Positions 41,951 through 50,385 of a stretch of 64,000 nt of DNA are shown here, piece by piece. Position 1 is the stretch's first letter, and every line of letters begins with the position of its first letter. Source of the DNA: Clostridiales bacterium (GTDB lineage Bacteria; Bacillota; Clostridia; Oscillospirales; Butyricicoccaceae); NCBI GenBank assembly GCA_019421385.1, contig JAHZFK010000015.1, positions 1-64,000 of the forward strand, read 5' to 3'. The position numbers were made by a program, and so were the translations under genes. The notes under the pieces are model-generated. The model was not told the DNA's origin. It ran no database searches and saw nothing but the letters and a program-made list of their open reading frames with translations.

Positions 41951-43702
41951 TTAGTCCACCTCCCCGCGCAATTCGCGCCGCGAGGGCAGTTTGACCGCAA
42001 AGGATGCGTTCTGCCGCGTGTCGGTCGCCTTGAGGAAGGCGAGCATACCCCATGCGGACAGCATGGACGAACCGCCGTTGGAGACAAAAGGCAGGGTAAC
42101 GCCCGTGAACGGCAGGATATCGACTGCGCCGAACACATTCAGGCAGGTCTGGAACACCAGCAGGCTGGTCGCAGCACAGGCCGCGATCGTGTAGAAGCTG
42201 GAACGTCCCGCACGGCACGCACGCACCGCAAACACCGCCAGCGTGATGATACAAAGGATGGTGAGCACTGCAATCAGCAAGCCCCATTCCTCGCACAGCA
42301 TACCGAACACGATATCGGTATCCGCCGCGGCGAGACCGGACAGCCAGCCCTTGCCCGCGCCCACGCCGATCATGCCGCCCGAGGCGGCTGCGGTCAGCGT
42401 ATGGGTCTGCTGGAAGCCCGCGCCGTACACGTCCTCCCAAATGTGGCCCCACGAAGCAAAGCGCGCCGCGACGTGCGGCTTGATTGTCAGAAGCAGCATA
42501 CCGCCGGCAAAGCAACCGCCGCAGATCAGGCCGATGGTCGCAAAGTCGCCTGAGCGCAGAAATGCGATGACAAGGAAGGTGACAAAGAACACCAGCGCCG
42601 TACCGAAGTCGTTTTGCAACGCAAGACATGCGCCGCAGATGCCGGTCAGACCAATGAACATCCACAGGTTGCGTTTGTTGAACAAACGGTCAAGCGTTGC
42701 CGCGCCCACAAAGATATAGCAGATCTTTGCCAGCTCGGACGGCTGAAGCGACATGCCGCCCAGCCGAATCCACGCCTTTGCGCCGCCCTGACTCGAGCCG
42801 ATCAGCAGCGTGATGACCAGCAGGCCGACCGCCACTGCGCCCATGAACACGCGCACCTTCTGCGCGCGCGCCAGATCGCGCAGGAAAAAGCCAAGGATCA
42901 GGAAGATGGCAAGCCCCATCAGAATGGCGATCAGCTGCTTGGGCATTTCTTCCGGCACGGTCGAGCCGGTGACAGCCAGCGACAGGGTACATAGGAAAAA
43001 CGCAATGGTTTCCATCTCAAAGCCGATGCGCCGGAACGAGCGCAGGATGATGAAATAGCCCCAGCACACAAGCGTCAGCACCAGAAAGGTCAGCGGGATG
43101 GTGACGGTTGCCTCGTCCCCCGCAGCCACGATCAGCTGCAAGGCGGTCAGCACCTGAAACAGCGTCAGCAGCACCAGAGAACCCCACATGCCCGCCGGGC
43201 GACCCTCGATGCGGCGTTCGGCCATCTGCTCGCGCTTTTCCTCCACCGAGATCGGCACCAGCATGGTCGGGATACCGCCAAAGGCGATGGTGTCCCCGTC
43301 CTCGACCACCGCGTATTCGTCTACGGGCAGGTCGTTGACCGTCACACCGCCCTTGGAGCCGAGGTCGTATACCGTCCAGCTGCCGTCGTCCTCGCGGATC
43401 AGCGCGGCGTGCTGCCGCGAAACCGAAGGATATTCGAGCTGTACGTCGCACGAGGGCGCGCGGCCGATGATGTTTTCCCAGTGGGTGATGGGCAGGCGCA
43501 CGCCGTTTGCCATGCCCAGATAGCCCCAGACCTCGTCCGGGTGCTTGACCTTCCAGAGCGAGCGGATCGCACCGACCAAAATCATCAGCGCAAGGATGGG
43601 AAACACGAAACGGACCACCGTCGTGTACCATGCGCCGACCAGCGGATTTTCCGCCAAAAAGGCCGTCAATGTGTCCAGCAGACGCTGCAAGGCATCATTC
43701 AT
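41951..43702 (-). CDS. FHA domain fused to an FtsW/RodA/SpoVE glycosyltransferase
   Basis: The 583-residue protein begins with a membrane helix (VVRFVFPILALMILVGAI), then an FHA domain at about residues 65-150 (ENIIGRAPSCDVQLEYPSVSRQHAAL, VYDLGSKGGVTVND as neighbouring motifs), then ten or so membrane segments of a SEDS glycosyltransferase (GGMSLQPSELAKI, LQNDFGTALVFFVTFLV, ASGGMIGVGAGKG and GVTLPFVSNGGSSML). FHA domains read phosphothreonine, so a Ser/Thr kinase may control it. It is the first gene of a pair with the PBP. The substrate is lipid II by family knowledge. Confidence 0.93.
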   Translation of the reverse strand: MNDALQRLLDTLTAFLAENPLVGAWYTTVVRFVFPILALMILVGAIRSLWKVKHPDEVWGYLGMANGVRLPITHWENIIGRAPSCDVQLEYPSVSRQHAALIREDDGSWTVYDLGSKGGVTVNDLPVDEYAVVEDGDTIAFGGIPTMLVPISVEEKREQMAERRIEGRPAGMWGSLVLLTLFQVLTALQLIVAAGDEATVTIPLTFLVLTLVCWGYFIILRSFRRIGFEMETIAFFLCTLSLAVTGSTVPEEMPKQLIAILMGLAIFLILGFFLRDLARAQKVRVFMGAVAVGLLVITLLIGSSQGGAKAWIRLGGMSLQPSELAKICYIFVGAATLDRLFNKRNLWMFIGLTGICGACLALQNDFGTALVFFVTFLVIAFLRSGDFATIGLICGGCFAGGMLLLTIKPHVAARFASWGHIWEDVYGAGFQQTHTLTAAASGGMIGVGAGKGWLSGLAAADTDIVFGMLCEEWGLLIAVLTILCIITLAVFAVRACRAGRSSFYTIAACAATSLLVFQTCLNVFGAVDILPFTGVTLPFVSNGGSSMLSAWGMLAFLKATDTRQNASFAVKLPSRRELRGEVD

Positions 43703-43745
43703 GTTGAAATTCCTCCTTTCGGAAATCGAATTCTTTAACCTCTAT

Positions 43746-43773
43746 ATTATAGCACAGCTTGTCAAGGAACAAA
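43746..43773 (-). promoter_or_regulatory. Promoter of the FHA-FtsW/PBP pair
   Basis: On the minus strand, TTTGTT (43768-43773) and TATAAT (43746-43751) are separated by 16 bases. Confidence 0.6.
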
Positions 43774-43807
43774 TGAACCGTCGATGAACGACACAAAGGG
43801 ATACCTC

Positions 43808-43836
43808 TTGACAGCATCCGCACAGGATGATACACT
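43808..43836 (+). promoter_or_regulatory. Promoter of the glycine-riboswitch transcript
   Basis: Consensus TTGACA (43808-43813) and TACACT (43831-43836) are separated by 17 bases; the RNA would begin just before the first aptamer. Confidence 0.85.
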
Positions 43837-43845
43837 GATATCCAA

Positions 43846-44047
43846 GAGCATACAGCGACAAACGAAGTTTGCAGGAAAAAGCCGTTTGGCTTGCCGAAGG
43901 AGCAAAACTCTCAGGCGTCCGGATATCCGGATGGGGACTGTAAATGGATGTGACTCTGGAGAACGCTCCGCAGGGAGCTGCCGAAGGTGCAAAGCGTGCG
44001 GTCGGGGAAGCCGCGTGCCAATCTCTCAGGCAAAAGGACAGAGTGCG
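43846..44047 (+). promoter_or_regulatory. Tandem glycine riboswitch
   Basis: Two aptamers are visible. The first contains GCCGAAGGAGCAAAACTCTC followed by AGGC (43892-43917). The second begins ACTCTGGAGA (43953 on), contains CCGAAGGTGCAAAG (43981-43994) and ends AATCTCTCAGGCAAAAGGAC then AGAGT. These match the paired glycine riboswitch (gcvT) design, with the usual short linker. The gene controlled encodes an alanine/glycine:sodium symporter, which fits well. Confidence 0.93.
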
Positions 44048-44110
44048 AAGCACAGCGCAGGGGCGGGCGCTTTTTTTGCGTTCCTTGCCGCGCTGTCCGG
44101 CCGTTCTTTC

Positions 44111-44149
44111 AGAGTCAGACCCTAAATGCAGGGTTCTGGCTCTTTTTGT
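44111..44149 (+). terminator. Riboswitch expression-platform terminator
   Basis: AGAGTCAGACCCT (44111-44123) pairs with AGGGTTCTGGCTCT (44130-44143) through GU pairs and is followed by TTTTTG, 34 bases before the symporter start. A weaker AGCGC/GCGCT stem with seven T lies at about 44055-44077. Confidence 0.8.
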
Positions 44150-44182
44150 TTGCCGCAAAAAAGAAAAAGGGGTATGTTAGAA

Positions 44183-45556
44183 ATGTCAATGGATCAAATG
44201 GCTGATCTTGTAAGCAAGATCAGCGACATCGTGTGGAACAGCGTGCTGCTGTATCTGCTGGTAGGCACAGGCATCATCTTCACCATCCGCACGCGCTTCG
44301 TGCAGGTACGCAAATTCGGCGCGGGCTGGAAACGCTTATTCGGCAATTTTTCGCTGCACGGCGAAAAGGCAGGCAAGGACGGCATGAGCCCGTTCCAGGC
44401 GCTGACCACCGCAATTGCAGCGCAGGTCGGAACGGGCAACATCGCAGGCGCGGCGACCGCGCTCTACTCCGGCGGCCCGGGCGCGATCTTCTGGATGTGG
44501 GTTTCCGCGTTCTTCGGCATGTCCACCATCTACGGCGAGGCAGTGCTCGCGCAGAAGTATAAAACGGTCGACAAAAACGGTCATGTCACCGGCGGCCCGA
44601 TCTATTACATCAAGGCGCGCTTCACCGGCAAGTTCGGCAAGTTCCTCGCGGGCTTTTTCTCGCTCGCCATCATCTTTGCGCTGGGCTTCACCGGCAACAT
44701 GGTGCAGGCCAACTCGATCAGCGAAGCGTTCCAGAACGCTTTCGGCGTGGACAAACGTATCATCGGTGTGATCTGTGCGATCATCGCGGCATTCATCTTC
44801 CTCGGCGGCGTCAGCCGCATCGCGGCGTTCACCGAAAAGGTCGTACCGATCATGGCTGGCTTCTACATGATCGGCTGCGTTGTTATTCTGTGCATCAACC
44901 ATGCGGCCATTCTTCCCGCGCTGCGTTCGATCTTTGTTGCGGCGTTTGACCCGCAGGCCATTCTGGGCGGCGCGGTCGGCATCACGGTGCGCGAGGCCAT
45001 GCGCTACGGCGTGGCGCGCGGCCTGTTCTCCAACGAGGCCGGTATGGGCTCGACCCCTCATGCGCACGCGCTGGCTAAGGTCGAAAAGCCGCAGGATCAG
45101 GGCGAAATCGCCATCGTTTCGGTATTCATCGACACCTTTATCGTGCTGACGCTCACCGCGCTTGTCATCCTGACCTCGGGTCAGCTGCAGGCGGGCGTGC
45201 CCGGCGCGCTGGAAGGCACAGCGCTGGCACAGGCGGCGTTCAACTATGCGCTTGGCTCGTTCGGTAACGCATTCGTTGCGATCTGTATGCTGTTCTTCGC
45301 GTTCTCGACCATCATCGGCTGGTATTTCTTTGGCGAGACCAACGTCAAGGCGCTGTTCGGTCAGAAGGCCACCAAGATCTATGCTGCAATCGTTGTCGTG
45401 TGCATCGTGATCGGTTCGGCACTCAAGGTCAGTCTGGTTTGGAACCTGTCCGACCTGTTCAATGGCCTGATGGTATTCCCCAACCTTGTGGCGCTACTGT
45501 TCCTGTCCGGCATCGTGGCACGTGCCGCGCATGACGAGGACATCATGAAAAAGTAA
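44183..45556 (+). CDS. Alanine/glycine:cation symporter (AGCS), glycine-riboswitch controlled
   Basis: This membrane protein of about 457 residues imports alanine or glycine with sodium. The family signature ALTTAIAAQVGTGNIAGAA lies near residue 75, with GGPGAIFWMWVSAFFGMST and GLFSNEAGMGSTPHAHA further on. The ATG at 44183 is placed 10 bases after AAAGGGG; an ATG three codons earlier is too close to it. The riboswitch suggests glycine is a real substrate or signal. A second AGCS gene lies at 55404 without a riboswitch. Confidence 0.93.
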   Translation: MSMDQMADLVSKISDIVWNSVLLYLLVGTGIIFTIRTRFVQVRKFGAGWKRLFGNFSLHGEKAGKDGMSPFQALTTAIAAQVGTGNIAGAATALYSGGPGAIFWMWVSAFFGMSTIYGEAVLAQKYKTVDKNGHVTGGPIYYIKARFTGKFGKFLAGFFSLAIIFALGFTGNMVQANSISEAFQNAFGVDKRIIGVICAIIAAFIFLGGVSRIAAFTEKVVPIMAGFYMIGCVVILCINHAAILPALRSIFVAAFDPQAILGGAVGITVREAMRYGVARGLFSNEAGMGSTPHAHALAKVEKPQDQGEIAIVSVFIDTFIVLTLTALVILTSGQLQAGVPGALEGTALAQAAFNYALGSFGNAFVAICMLFFAFSTIIGWYFFGETNVKALFGQKATKIYAAIVVVCIVIGSALKVSLVWNLSDLFNGLMVFPNLVALLFLSGIVARAAHDEDIMKK

Positions 45557-45568
45557 ACGTTTCCATAC

Positions 45569-45598
45569 AAAAAAGGCCGCTTTGTGCGGTCTTTTTTG
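45569..45598 (+). terminator. Terminator after the first AGCS gene
   Basis: AAAAAAGGCCGC and GCGGTCTTTTTT form a stem with a T run. Confidence 0.85.
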
Positions 45599-45616
45599 TT
45601 GTTTATCCGGTTTCGT

Positions 45617-45644
45617 TTGACAAGTCCCACCGATCGGGTATAAT
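45617..45644 (+). promoter_or_regulatory. brnQ promoter
   Basis: TTGACA (45617-45622) and TATAAT (45639-45644) are separated by 16 bases. Only 31 bases separate the -10 from the start, so there is no room for a leader riboswitch. Confidence 0.85.
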
Positions 45645-45675
45645 AAAGATTGAGTCACATAAAGGAGGACTTTTC

Positions 45676-46977
45676 ATGCAAAAGCTGCACGGCAAAAACC
45701 TGCTTTTGGTTGGGTTTACGCTGTTTTCCATGTTTTTTGGGGCGGGCAATCTGATTTTTCCGCCGTTTCTCGGCGCCGAGGCGGGCACCGCCGCGTGGCC
45801 GGCCTTTCTGGGCTTTGCCATGAGCGCGATCGGCCTGCCCGTGCTGGGTGTGATCGCGGTGGCGCGTTCGGGTGGTCTGTCCGCCCTTGCAGGCCGGGTA
45901 CACCCGCGCTTTGCCGCCGTGTTTACCATGCTGATTTACCTGTCCATCGGCCCGTGCCTTGCCATCCCGCGCACGGCAAGCACCTCGTTTGAGATGTTTG
46001 CGCCCATCATTGGCGGCGGCACGGCGAAACAGGCGGTCTATTCGGTGCTGTTTTTTGCGGTCGCGTTTCTCATTGCGCTGCGTCCGGACAAACTGACCGA
46101 CCGCCTCGGCAAGATTCTATGCCCGACGCTGATTGTGCTCATTGTTGTACTGTTCGCGGGCTGTCTGGTCGCGCCGGTCGCAGCGCATTATGGCGCGGTG
46201 CAATCCAACTATGCTTCCCTCCCTACGGCGGTGGGCTTTCTCGGCGGCTACCAGACGATGGATACCATCGCGGCGCTCAACTTCGGTGCCATCATCGCGC
46301 TGAACATCCGCGCCAAGGGCATCGAAGAAGAGCCGCAGGTCGTGCGCGGCACGATCCGCGCCGGTTGGATCGCGGGCGCGCTGCTGCTGGTGATTTATGC
46401 GATGCTGACGCATGTGGGAGCGCTGGCGGGCGCGGCCTTTCCGCTCGGTGAATCCGGCGCAGATACCCTTTCCTCCCTTGCATACGCACTGTTCGGTACA
46501 CCCGGCCGCATCCTGCTTGCAGCCATCTTCCTGATCGCGTGCCTGAACACCTGCATCGGCCTGATCTCCTGCGTGAGCGAATACTTCCACGGACTATTCC
46601 CGCGCGTGTCCTACCGCGCGTTCGCGGCGTTCTTCTCGATGGCGAGTATGATCGTTTCGAACATCGGACTTGCGGGCATTATCCGCCTGTCCACGCCCGT
46701 ATTGAATGCTATCTATCCGGCGGCGATCGTGCTGATCGTGCTGTCGTTCGTGCCGCGGCTGGCTTCGTTCCGGCTGGTCTATCCGCTGGCCGTGGGACTG
46801 ACCTGCGTCCAGAGCGTGACCGAAGCGCTTGCGCACAGCGGGCTGTCCATTCCCGGCTGGACGGATGCAGTTGCGGCGCTGCCGCTGACGGGCGCGGGCT
46901 TTGGCTGGGTGCTGCCTGCGCTCATTGGGCTGCTGCTGGGCCTTATCCTGTCCCGTCGTCCACAAGCAGCCGTCTGA
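45676..46977 (+). CDS. brnQ: Branched-chain amino acid transporter BrnQ (LIVCS)
   Basis: The 433-residue protein has twelve or so membrane segments and the LIVCS family opening LLLVGFTLFSMFFGAGNLIF, then SIGPCLAIPRTASTSFEM, and FLGGYQTMDTIAALNFG. It imports leucine, isoleucine and valine with sodium or protons. AAAGGAGG precedes the ATG. It is flanked by strong terminators, so it is transcribed alone. Confidence 0.95.
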   Translation: MQKLHGKNLLLVGFTLFSMFFGAGNLIFPPFLGAEAGTAAWPAFLGFAMSAIGLPVLGVIAVARSGGLSALAGRVHPRFAAVFTMLIYLSIGPCLAIPRTASTSFEMFAPIIGGGTAKQAVYSVLFFAVAFLIALRPDKLTDRLGKILCPTLIVLIVVLFAGCLVAPVAAHYGAVQSNYASLPTAVGFLGGYQTMDTIAALNFGAIIALNIRAKGIEEEPQVVRGTIRAGWIAGALLLVIYAMLTHVGALAGAAFPLGESGADTLSSLAYALFGTPGRILLAAIFLIACLNTCIGLISCVSEYFHGLFPRVSYRAFAAFFSMASMIVSNIGLAGIIRLSTPVLNAIYPAAIVLIVLSFVPRLASFRLVYPLAVGLTCVQSVTEALAHSGLSIPGWTDAVAALPLTGAGFGWVLPALIGLLLGLILSRRPQAAV

Positions 46978-47007
46978 TTTCGCGCAATCATCCACAACCC
47001 TGTGCAT

Positions 47008-47037
47008 AAAAAGAACGCTTTTACGCGTTCTTTTTTT
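47008..47037 (+). terminator. brnQ terminator
   Basis: AAAAAGAACGC and GCGTTCTTTTT form a stem followed by seven T. Confidence 0.88.
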
Positions 47038-47060
47038 GTGCCACAAGACACGCATCAAAC

Positions 47061-47087
47061 AAAAAAGCCCGACAGAGCCGGGCTTTT
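47061..47087 (-). terminator. Terminator of the pyr operon
   Basis: AAAAGCCCG and CGGGCTTTT (47063-47087) end on the minus strand with TTTTTT. It lies about 110 bases beyond carB, after copy B of the repeat. Confidence 0.85.
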
Positions 47088-47090
47088 GAT

Positions 47091-47191
47091 GCAAAGATTT
47101 TGTGTGCATACTTACGCGCGAAATAACGAAAGGGCTGTGTCCGCGCAATGCGCGGCACAGCCCCCTCGATGAAAGCGGTTCGCTTTATCGA
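47091..47191 (-). repeat. Multi-hairpin dispersed repeat, copy B
   Basis: Directly after the carB stop, HP1 (47166-47191, TCGAT...ATCGA with AAAGCG/CGCTTT inner arms) is followed by HP2 (47132-47163, GGGCTGTGCCGCGC paired with GCGCGGACACAGCCC). HP3 and HP4 are reduced, and a GTATGCA/TGCA remnant resembles HP5 of copy C. Read on the minus strand, the order matches copies A and C. Confidence 0.75.
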
Positions 47192-47196
47192 AACTT

Positions 47197-50100
47197 TTAG
47201 ATCGTGTTGATATCCACCATCTCGCAGTTTTCGATCTTGACATCGCCCTCCAAGCAGCGCAGCAGCGCGGAAGCCGTGTCGATCGAAGTCAGGCACGGGA
47301 TCGCACGCTCGACCGCGGTGCGGCGGATGTGCACCGAGCCAAGTTCCGGATGGCGGCCCTTGACCGAGGTCGCCACGACGTAGTCGATCTTGCCGGACTC
47401 GATCAGGTCGATGATGTTCGGGGACGGCTCGTCCACGTTGCGGATTGCGTTGGTCGCAACCATGTGACGGTTCAGGACGTTCGCCGTGCCACTGGTCGCG
47501 TAAATGTCGAAACCAAGCGCTTCAAACCGCTCGCCGATACGGATGGCCTCCTGCTTGTCCGAATCGCGCACGGAAATGAGCACCGCGCCCTTCTTCTTCA
47601 TCTGGAAGCCCGCGCCGATCAAGCCCTTGAGCAGCGCCTCGCGGAACGAGGTCGACACGCCGAGCACCTCACCGGTCGACTTCATTTCAGGCCCAAGCTG
47701 GGTGTCGAGGTCGCGCAGCTTCTGGAACGAGAACACCGGCACCTTAACGGCGTAGTGGTCGCTTTCCGGATGCAGGCCAGTGCCGCAGCCCATATCGCGC
47801 AGCTTCTCACCGAACATGCAGCGAGTTGCCAGATCGACCATCGGCACGCCTGTCACCTTGGAGATATACGGCACGGTACGCGAGGAACGCGGGTTGACCT
47901 CAATGACATAAACCTGATCGTTATACAGAACAAACTGGATATTGACCAGACCGAGAACCGCCAGATTCTTCGCCAGCGCTTCGGTATAGCGGATGATGGT
48001 ATCCTTGTGCTTCTGCTCGATGTTGATGGACGGATAAATCGAGATCGAGTCGCCCGAGTGGACGCCTGCGCGCTCGAAGTGCTCCATGATGCCCGGGATG
48101 AGGATATCTTCGCCGTCGCAGATGGCGTCGACCTCGATCTCGCGGCCCATCATATATTTATCGACCAGCACCGGATTTTCCACCTTGTTGCGGGTGATGA
48201 CCTTCATGAACTCACGCACATCCTCTTCCCTGTGCGCGATCTCCATGCCCTGACCGCCCAGAACATAAGACGGACGGACAAGCACCGGATAGCCCAGCTC
48301 GTCGGCGGCCTTGACAGCCTCTTCCTCGGTCATAACGGTGTGGCCTGCCGGACGCGGGATGCCACACTTTTCGAGGATAACATCGAACTTCTCACGGTCC
48401 TCGGCTGCGTCAATCGACCAAGCCGGCGTACCCAAAATCGGGATGCCCAGCTTTTCGATGTGCGCGGCGAGGTTGATCGCAGTCTGGCCGCCAAACTGCA
48501 CGATGGCAAAGTCCGGCTTTTCGGCGTTGACGACACCGGTCACATCCTCAGGGGTCAGCGGCTCGAAATACAGACGATCGGCCGTGTCGAAGTCGGTCGA
48601 AACGGTCTCCGGGTTGTTGTTGATGATGACGGTCTCGCAGCCGAGCTTTTGCAGCGCCCAAACCGCGTGAACCGAGCAGTAGTCAAATTCGATACCCTGA
48701 CCGATGCGGATCGGGCCGGAGCCGAGCACCAGCACCTTCTTTTTGCCGGATGCGGGCTTGACCTCGGTTTCTTCGTCGTAGGTCGAGTAATAATACGGGG
48801 TTTCCGCCTCAAACTCAGCGGCGCAGGTGTCTACCATCTTGTAAACCGGCAGACGCTTTACCCCGGAAATATCCTTGCCGCCGGACAGCTCGACGATCGT
48901 CTTGTCGAGGAAGCCCATTTTCTTGGCGCGGATATACAGATCCTTGTCGATGGTCTCGGCAGAGGCCAGCTCCTTCTCCATGTCGATGATATTCTGGAAC
49001 TTATGCAGGAAGAAGGTGTCCATCGTGGTGATCTGGTGGATCTCCTCAATGGTCATGATGCCGCGGCGCAGCGCCTCGCAGATGTGGAACAGACGCTGGT
49101 CATCCGTGCGGGCTACGCCCTTGCGGATCTCCGCATCCGACTGCTGCTGGATGCGCGGCGCGATCATGCTTTCCAGCTTGATCTCACAGCCGCGGACGGC
49201 CTTCATCAGCGCGCCCTCAAAGCTGTTGTCGATCGCCATGACTTCGCCCGTCGCCTTCATCTGGGTGCCGAGCGTATTGTCAGCATAAACGAACTTATCG
49301 AACGGCCAGCGCGGGAACTTGACCACGCAGTAGTCGATCGTCGGCTCAAAGCAGGCCTTGGTCTTTTTGGTGACGGCGTTTTCGATCTCGTCCAGACCGT
49401 AGCCCACCGCGATCTTGGCGGTCACCTTGGCGATCGGGTAGCCGGTCGCCTTGGAAGCGAGCGCCGAAGAACGCGATACGCGGGGGTTTACCTCGATTAC
49501 CGCGTACTCGAACGACTCCGGATTGAGTGCGTACTGCACGTTGCAGCCGCCCTCGATGCCCAGTTCGGTGATGATGTTGAGCGCAGAAGTGCGCAGCATC
49601 TGGTATTCCTTGTCGCACAGCGTCTGGCTGGGCGCGACAACGACCGAGTCACCGGTGTGCACGCCGACCGGGTCAACATTTTCCATGTTACAGATCGTGA
49701 TCGCGTTGCCCTTGGCGTCGCGCATGACCTCATATTCGATTTCCTTCCAGCCGGCGATACATTTCTCGACCAGAATTTCATCCACGCGGGAATACATGAT
49801 GCCAGTCGCGGCGATCTCGCGCAGCTGATCCCATGTGTAGGCAATACCGCCGCCCGTGCCGCCGAGCGTATACGCCGGACGGATGATGACCGGCAGGCCG
49901 ATTTGACGGGTAAACTCGACCGCATCCTCGACCGAATGCACCACCTTGGATGCGATGCAAGGCTCACCGATCTTCTCCATCGTGTCCTTGAACATCTGGC
50001 GGTCCTCGGCCTTGGCGATGGTCTCCGGGTTCGCGCCGAGAAGCTTGACGCCCATCTTGTCGAGGAAGCCGCTCTCGCACAGCTCCATAGCGAGGTTCAG

Positions 50101-50385
50101 GCCGGTCTGGCCGCCGAGGTTGGGCAGCAGGCTGTCCGGGCGCTCTTTCTTGATGATTTCCTGCACCGCTTCGACGGTCAGCGGCTCGATATAGACCTTA
50201 TCGGCCATAGCCTTATCGGTCATGATGGTTGCAGGGTTGGAGTTGACGAGCACAACCTCCAGACCTTCCTCGCGCAGCGCGCGGCAGGCCTGCGTGCCCG
50301 CGTAGTCGAACTCGGCCGCCTGGCCGATGACGATCGGGCCGGAGCCCAGTACCATTACCTTATGAATATCCCTGCGCAGCGGCAT
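47197..50385 (-). CDS. carB: Carbamoyl-phosphate synthase large subunit
   Basis: The 1062-residue protein makes carbamoyl phosphate for pyrimidine and arginine synthesis. It has the two homologous ATP-grasp halves: GSGPIVIGQAAEFDYAGTQ near the start and GSGPIRIGQGIEFDYCSVHA near residue 560, with IIRPAYTLGGTGGGIA and LVRPSYVLGGQGMEIA as the two ATP-binding loops. The C-terminal MGS-like allosteric domain (AVLISVRDSDKQEAIRI) is complete. Its ATG overlaps the carA stop by one base (TAATG). Confidence 0.98.
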   Translation of the reverse strand: MPLRRDIHKVMVLGSGPIVIGQAAEFDYAGTQACRALREEGLEVVLVNSNPATIMTDKAMADKVYIEPLTVEAVQEIIKKERPDSLLPNLGGQTGLNLAMELCESGFLDKMGVKLLGANPETIAKAEDRQMFKDTMEKIGEPCIASKVVHSVEDAVEFTRQIGLPVIIRPAYTLGGTGGGIAYTWDQLREIAATGIMYSRVDEILVEKCIAGWKEIEYEVMRDAKGNAITICNMENVDPVGVHTGDSVVVAPSQTLCDKEYQMLRTSALNIITELGIEGGCNVQYALNPESFEYAVIEVNPRVSRSSALASKATGYPIAKVTAKIAVGYGLDEIENAVTKKTKACFEPTIDYCVVKFPRWPFDKFVYADNTLGTQMKATGEVMAIDNSFEGALMKAVRGCEIKLESMIAPRIQQQSDAEIRKGVARTDDQRLFHICEALRRGIMTIEEIHQITTMDTFFLHKFQNIIDMEKELASAETIDKDLYIRAKKMGFLDKTIVELSGGKDISGVKRLPVYKMVDTCAAEFEAETPYYYSTYDEETEVKPASGKKKVLVLGSGPIRIGQGIEFDYCSVHAVWALQKLGCETVIINNNPETVSTDFDTADRLYFEPLTPEDVTGVVNAEKPDFAIVQFGGQTAINLAAHIEKLGIPILGTPAWSIDAAEDREKFDVILEKCGIPRPAGHTVMTEEEAVKAADELGYPVLVRPSYVLGGQGMEIAHREEDVREFMKVITRNKVENPVLVDKYMMGREIEVDAICDGEDILIPGIMEHFERAGVHSGDSISIYPSINIEQKHKDTIIRYTEALAKNLAVLGLVNIQFVLYNDQVYVIEVNPRSSRTVPYISKVTGVPMVDLATRCMFGEKLRDMGCGTGLHPESDHYAVKVPVFSFQKLRDLDTQLGPEMKSTGEVLGVSTSFREALLKGLIGAGFQMKKKGAVLISVRDSDKQEAIRIGERFEALGFDIYATSGTANVLNRHMVATNAIRNVDEPSPNIIDLIESGKIDYVVATSVKGRHPELGSVHIRRTAVERAIPCLTSIDTASALLRCLEGDVKIENCEMVDINTI

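Noticed and set aside
45623..45675. T-box or other amino-acid leader before brnQ
   Set aside because: Only about 30 bases separate the -10 from the start codon, too few for a T-box.
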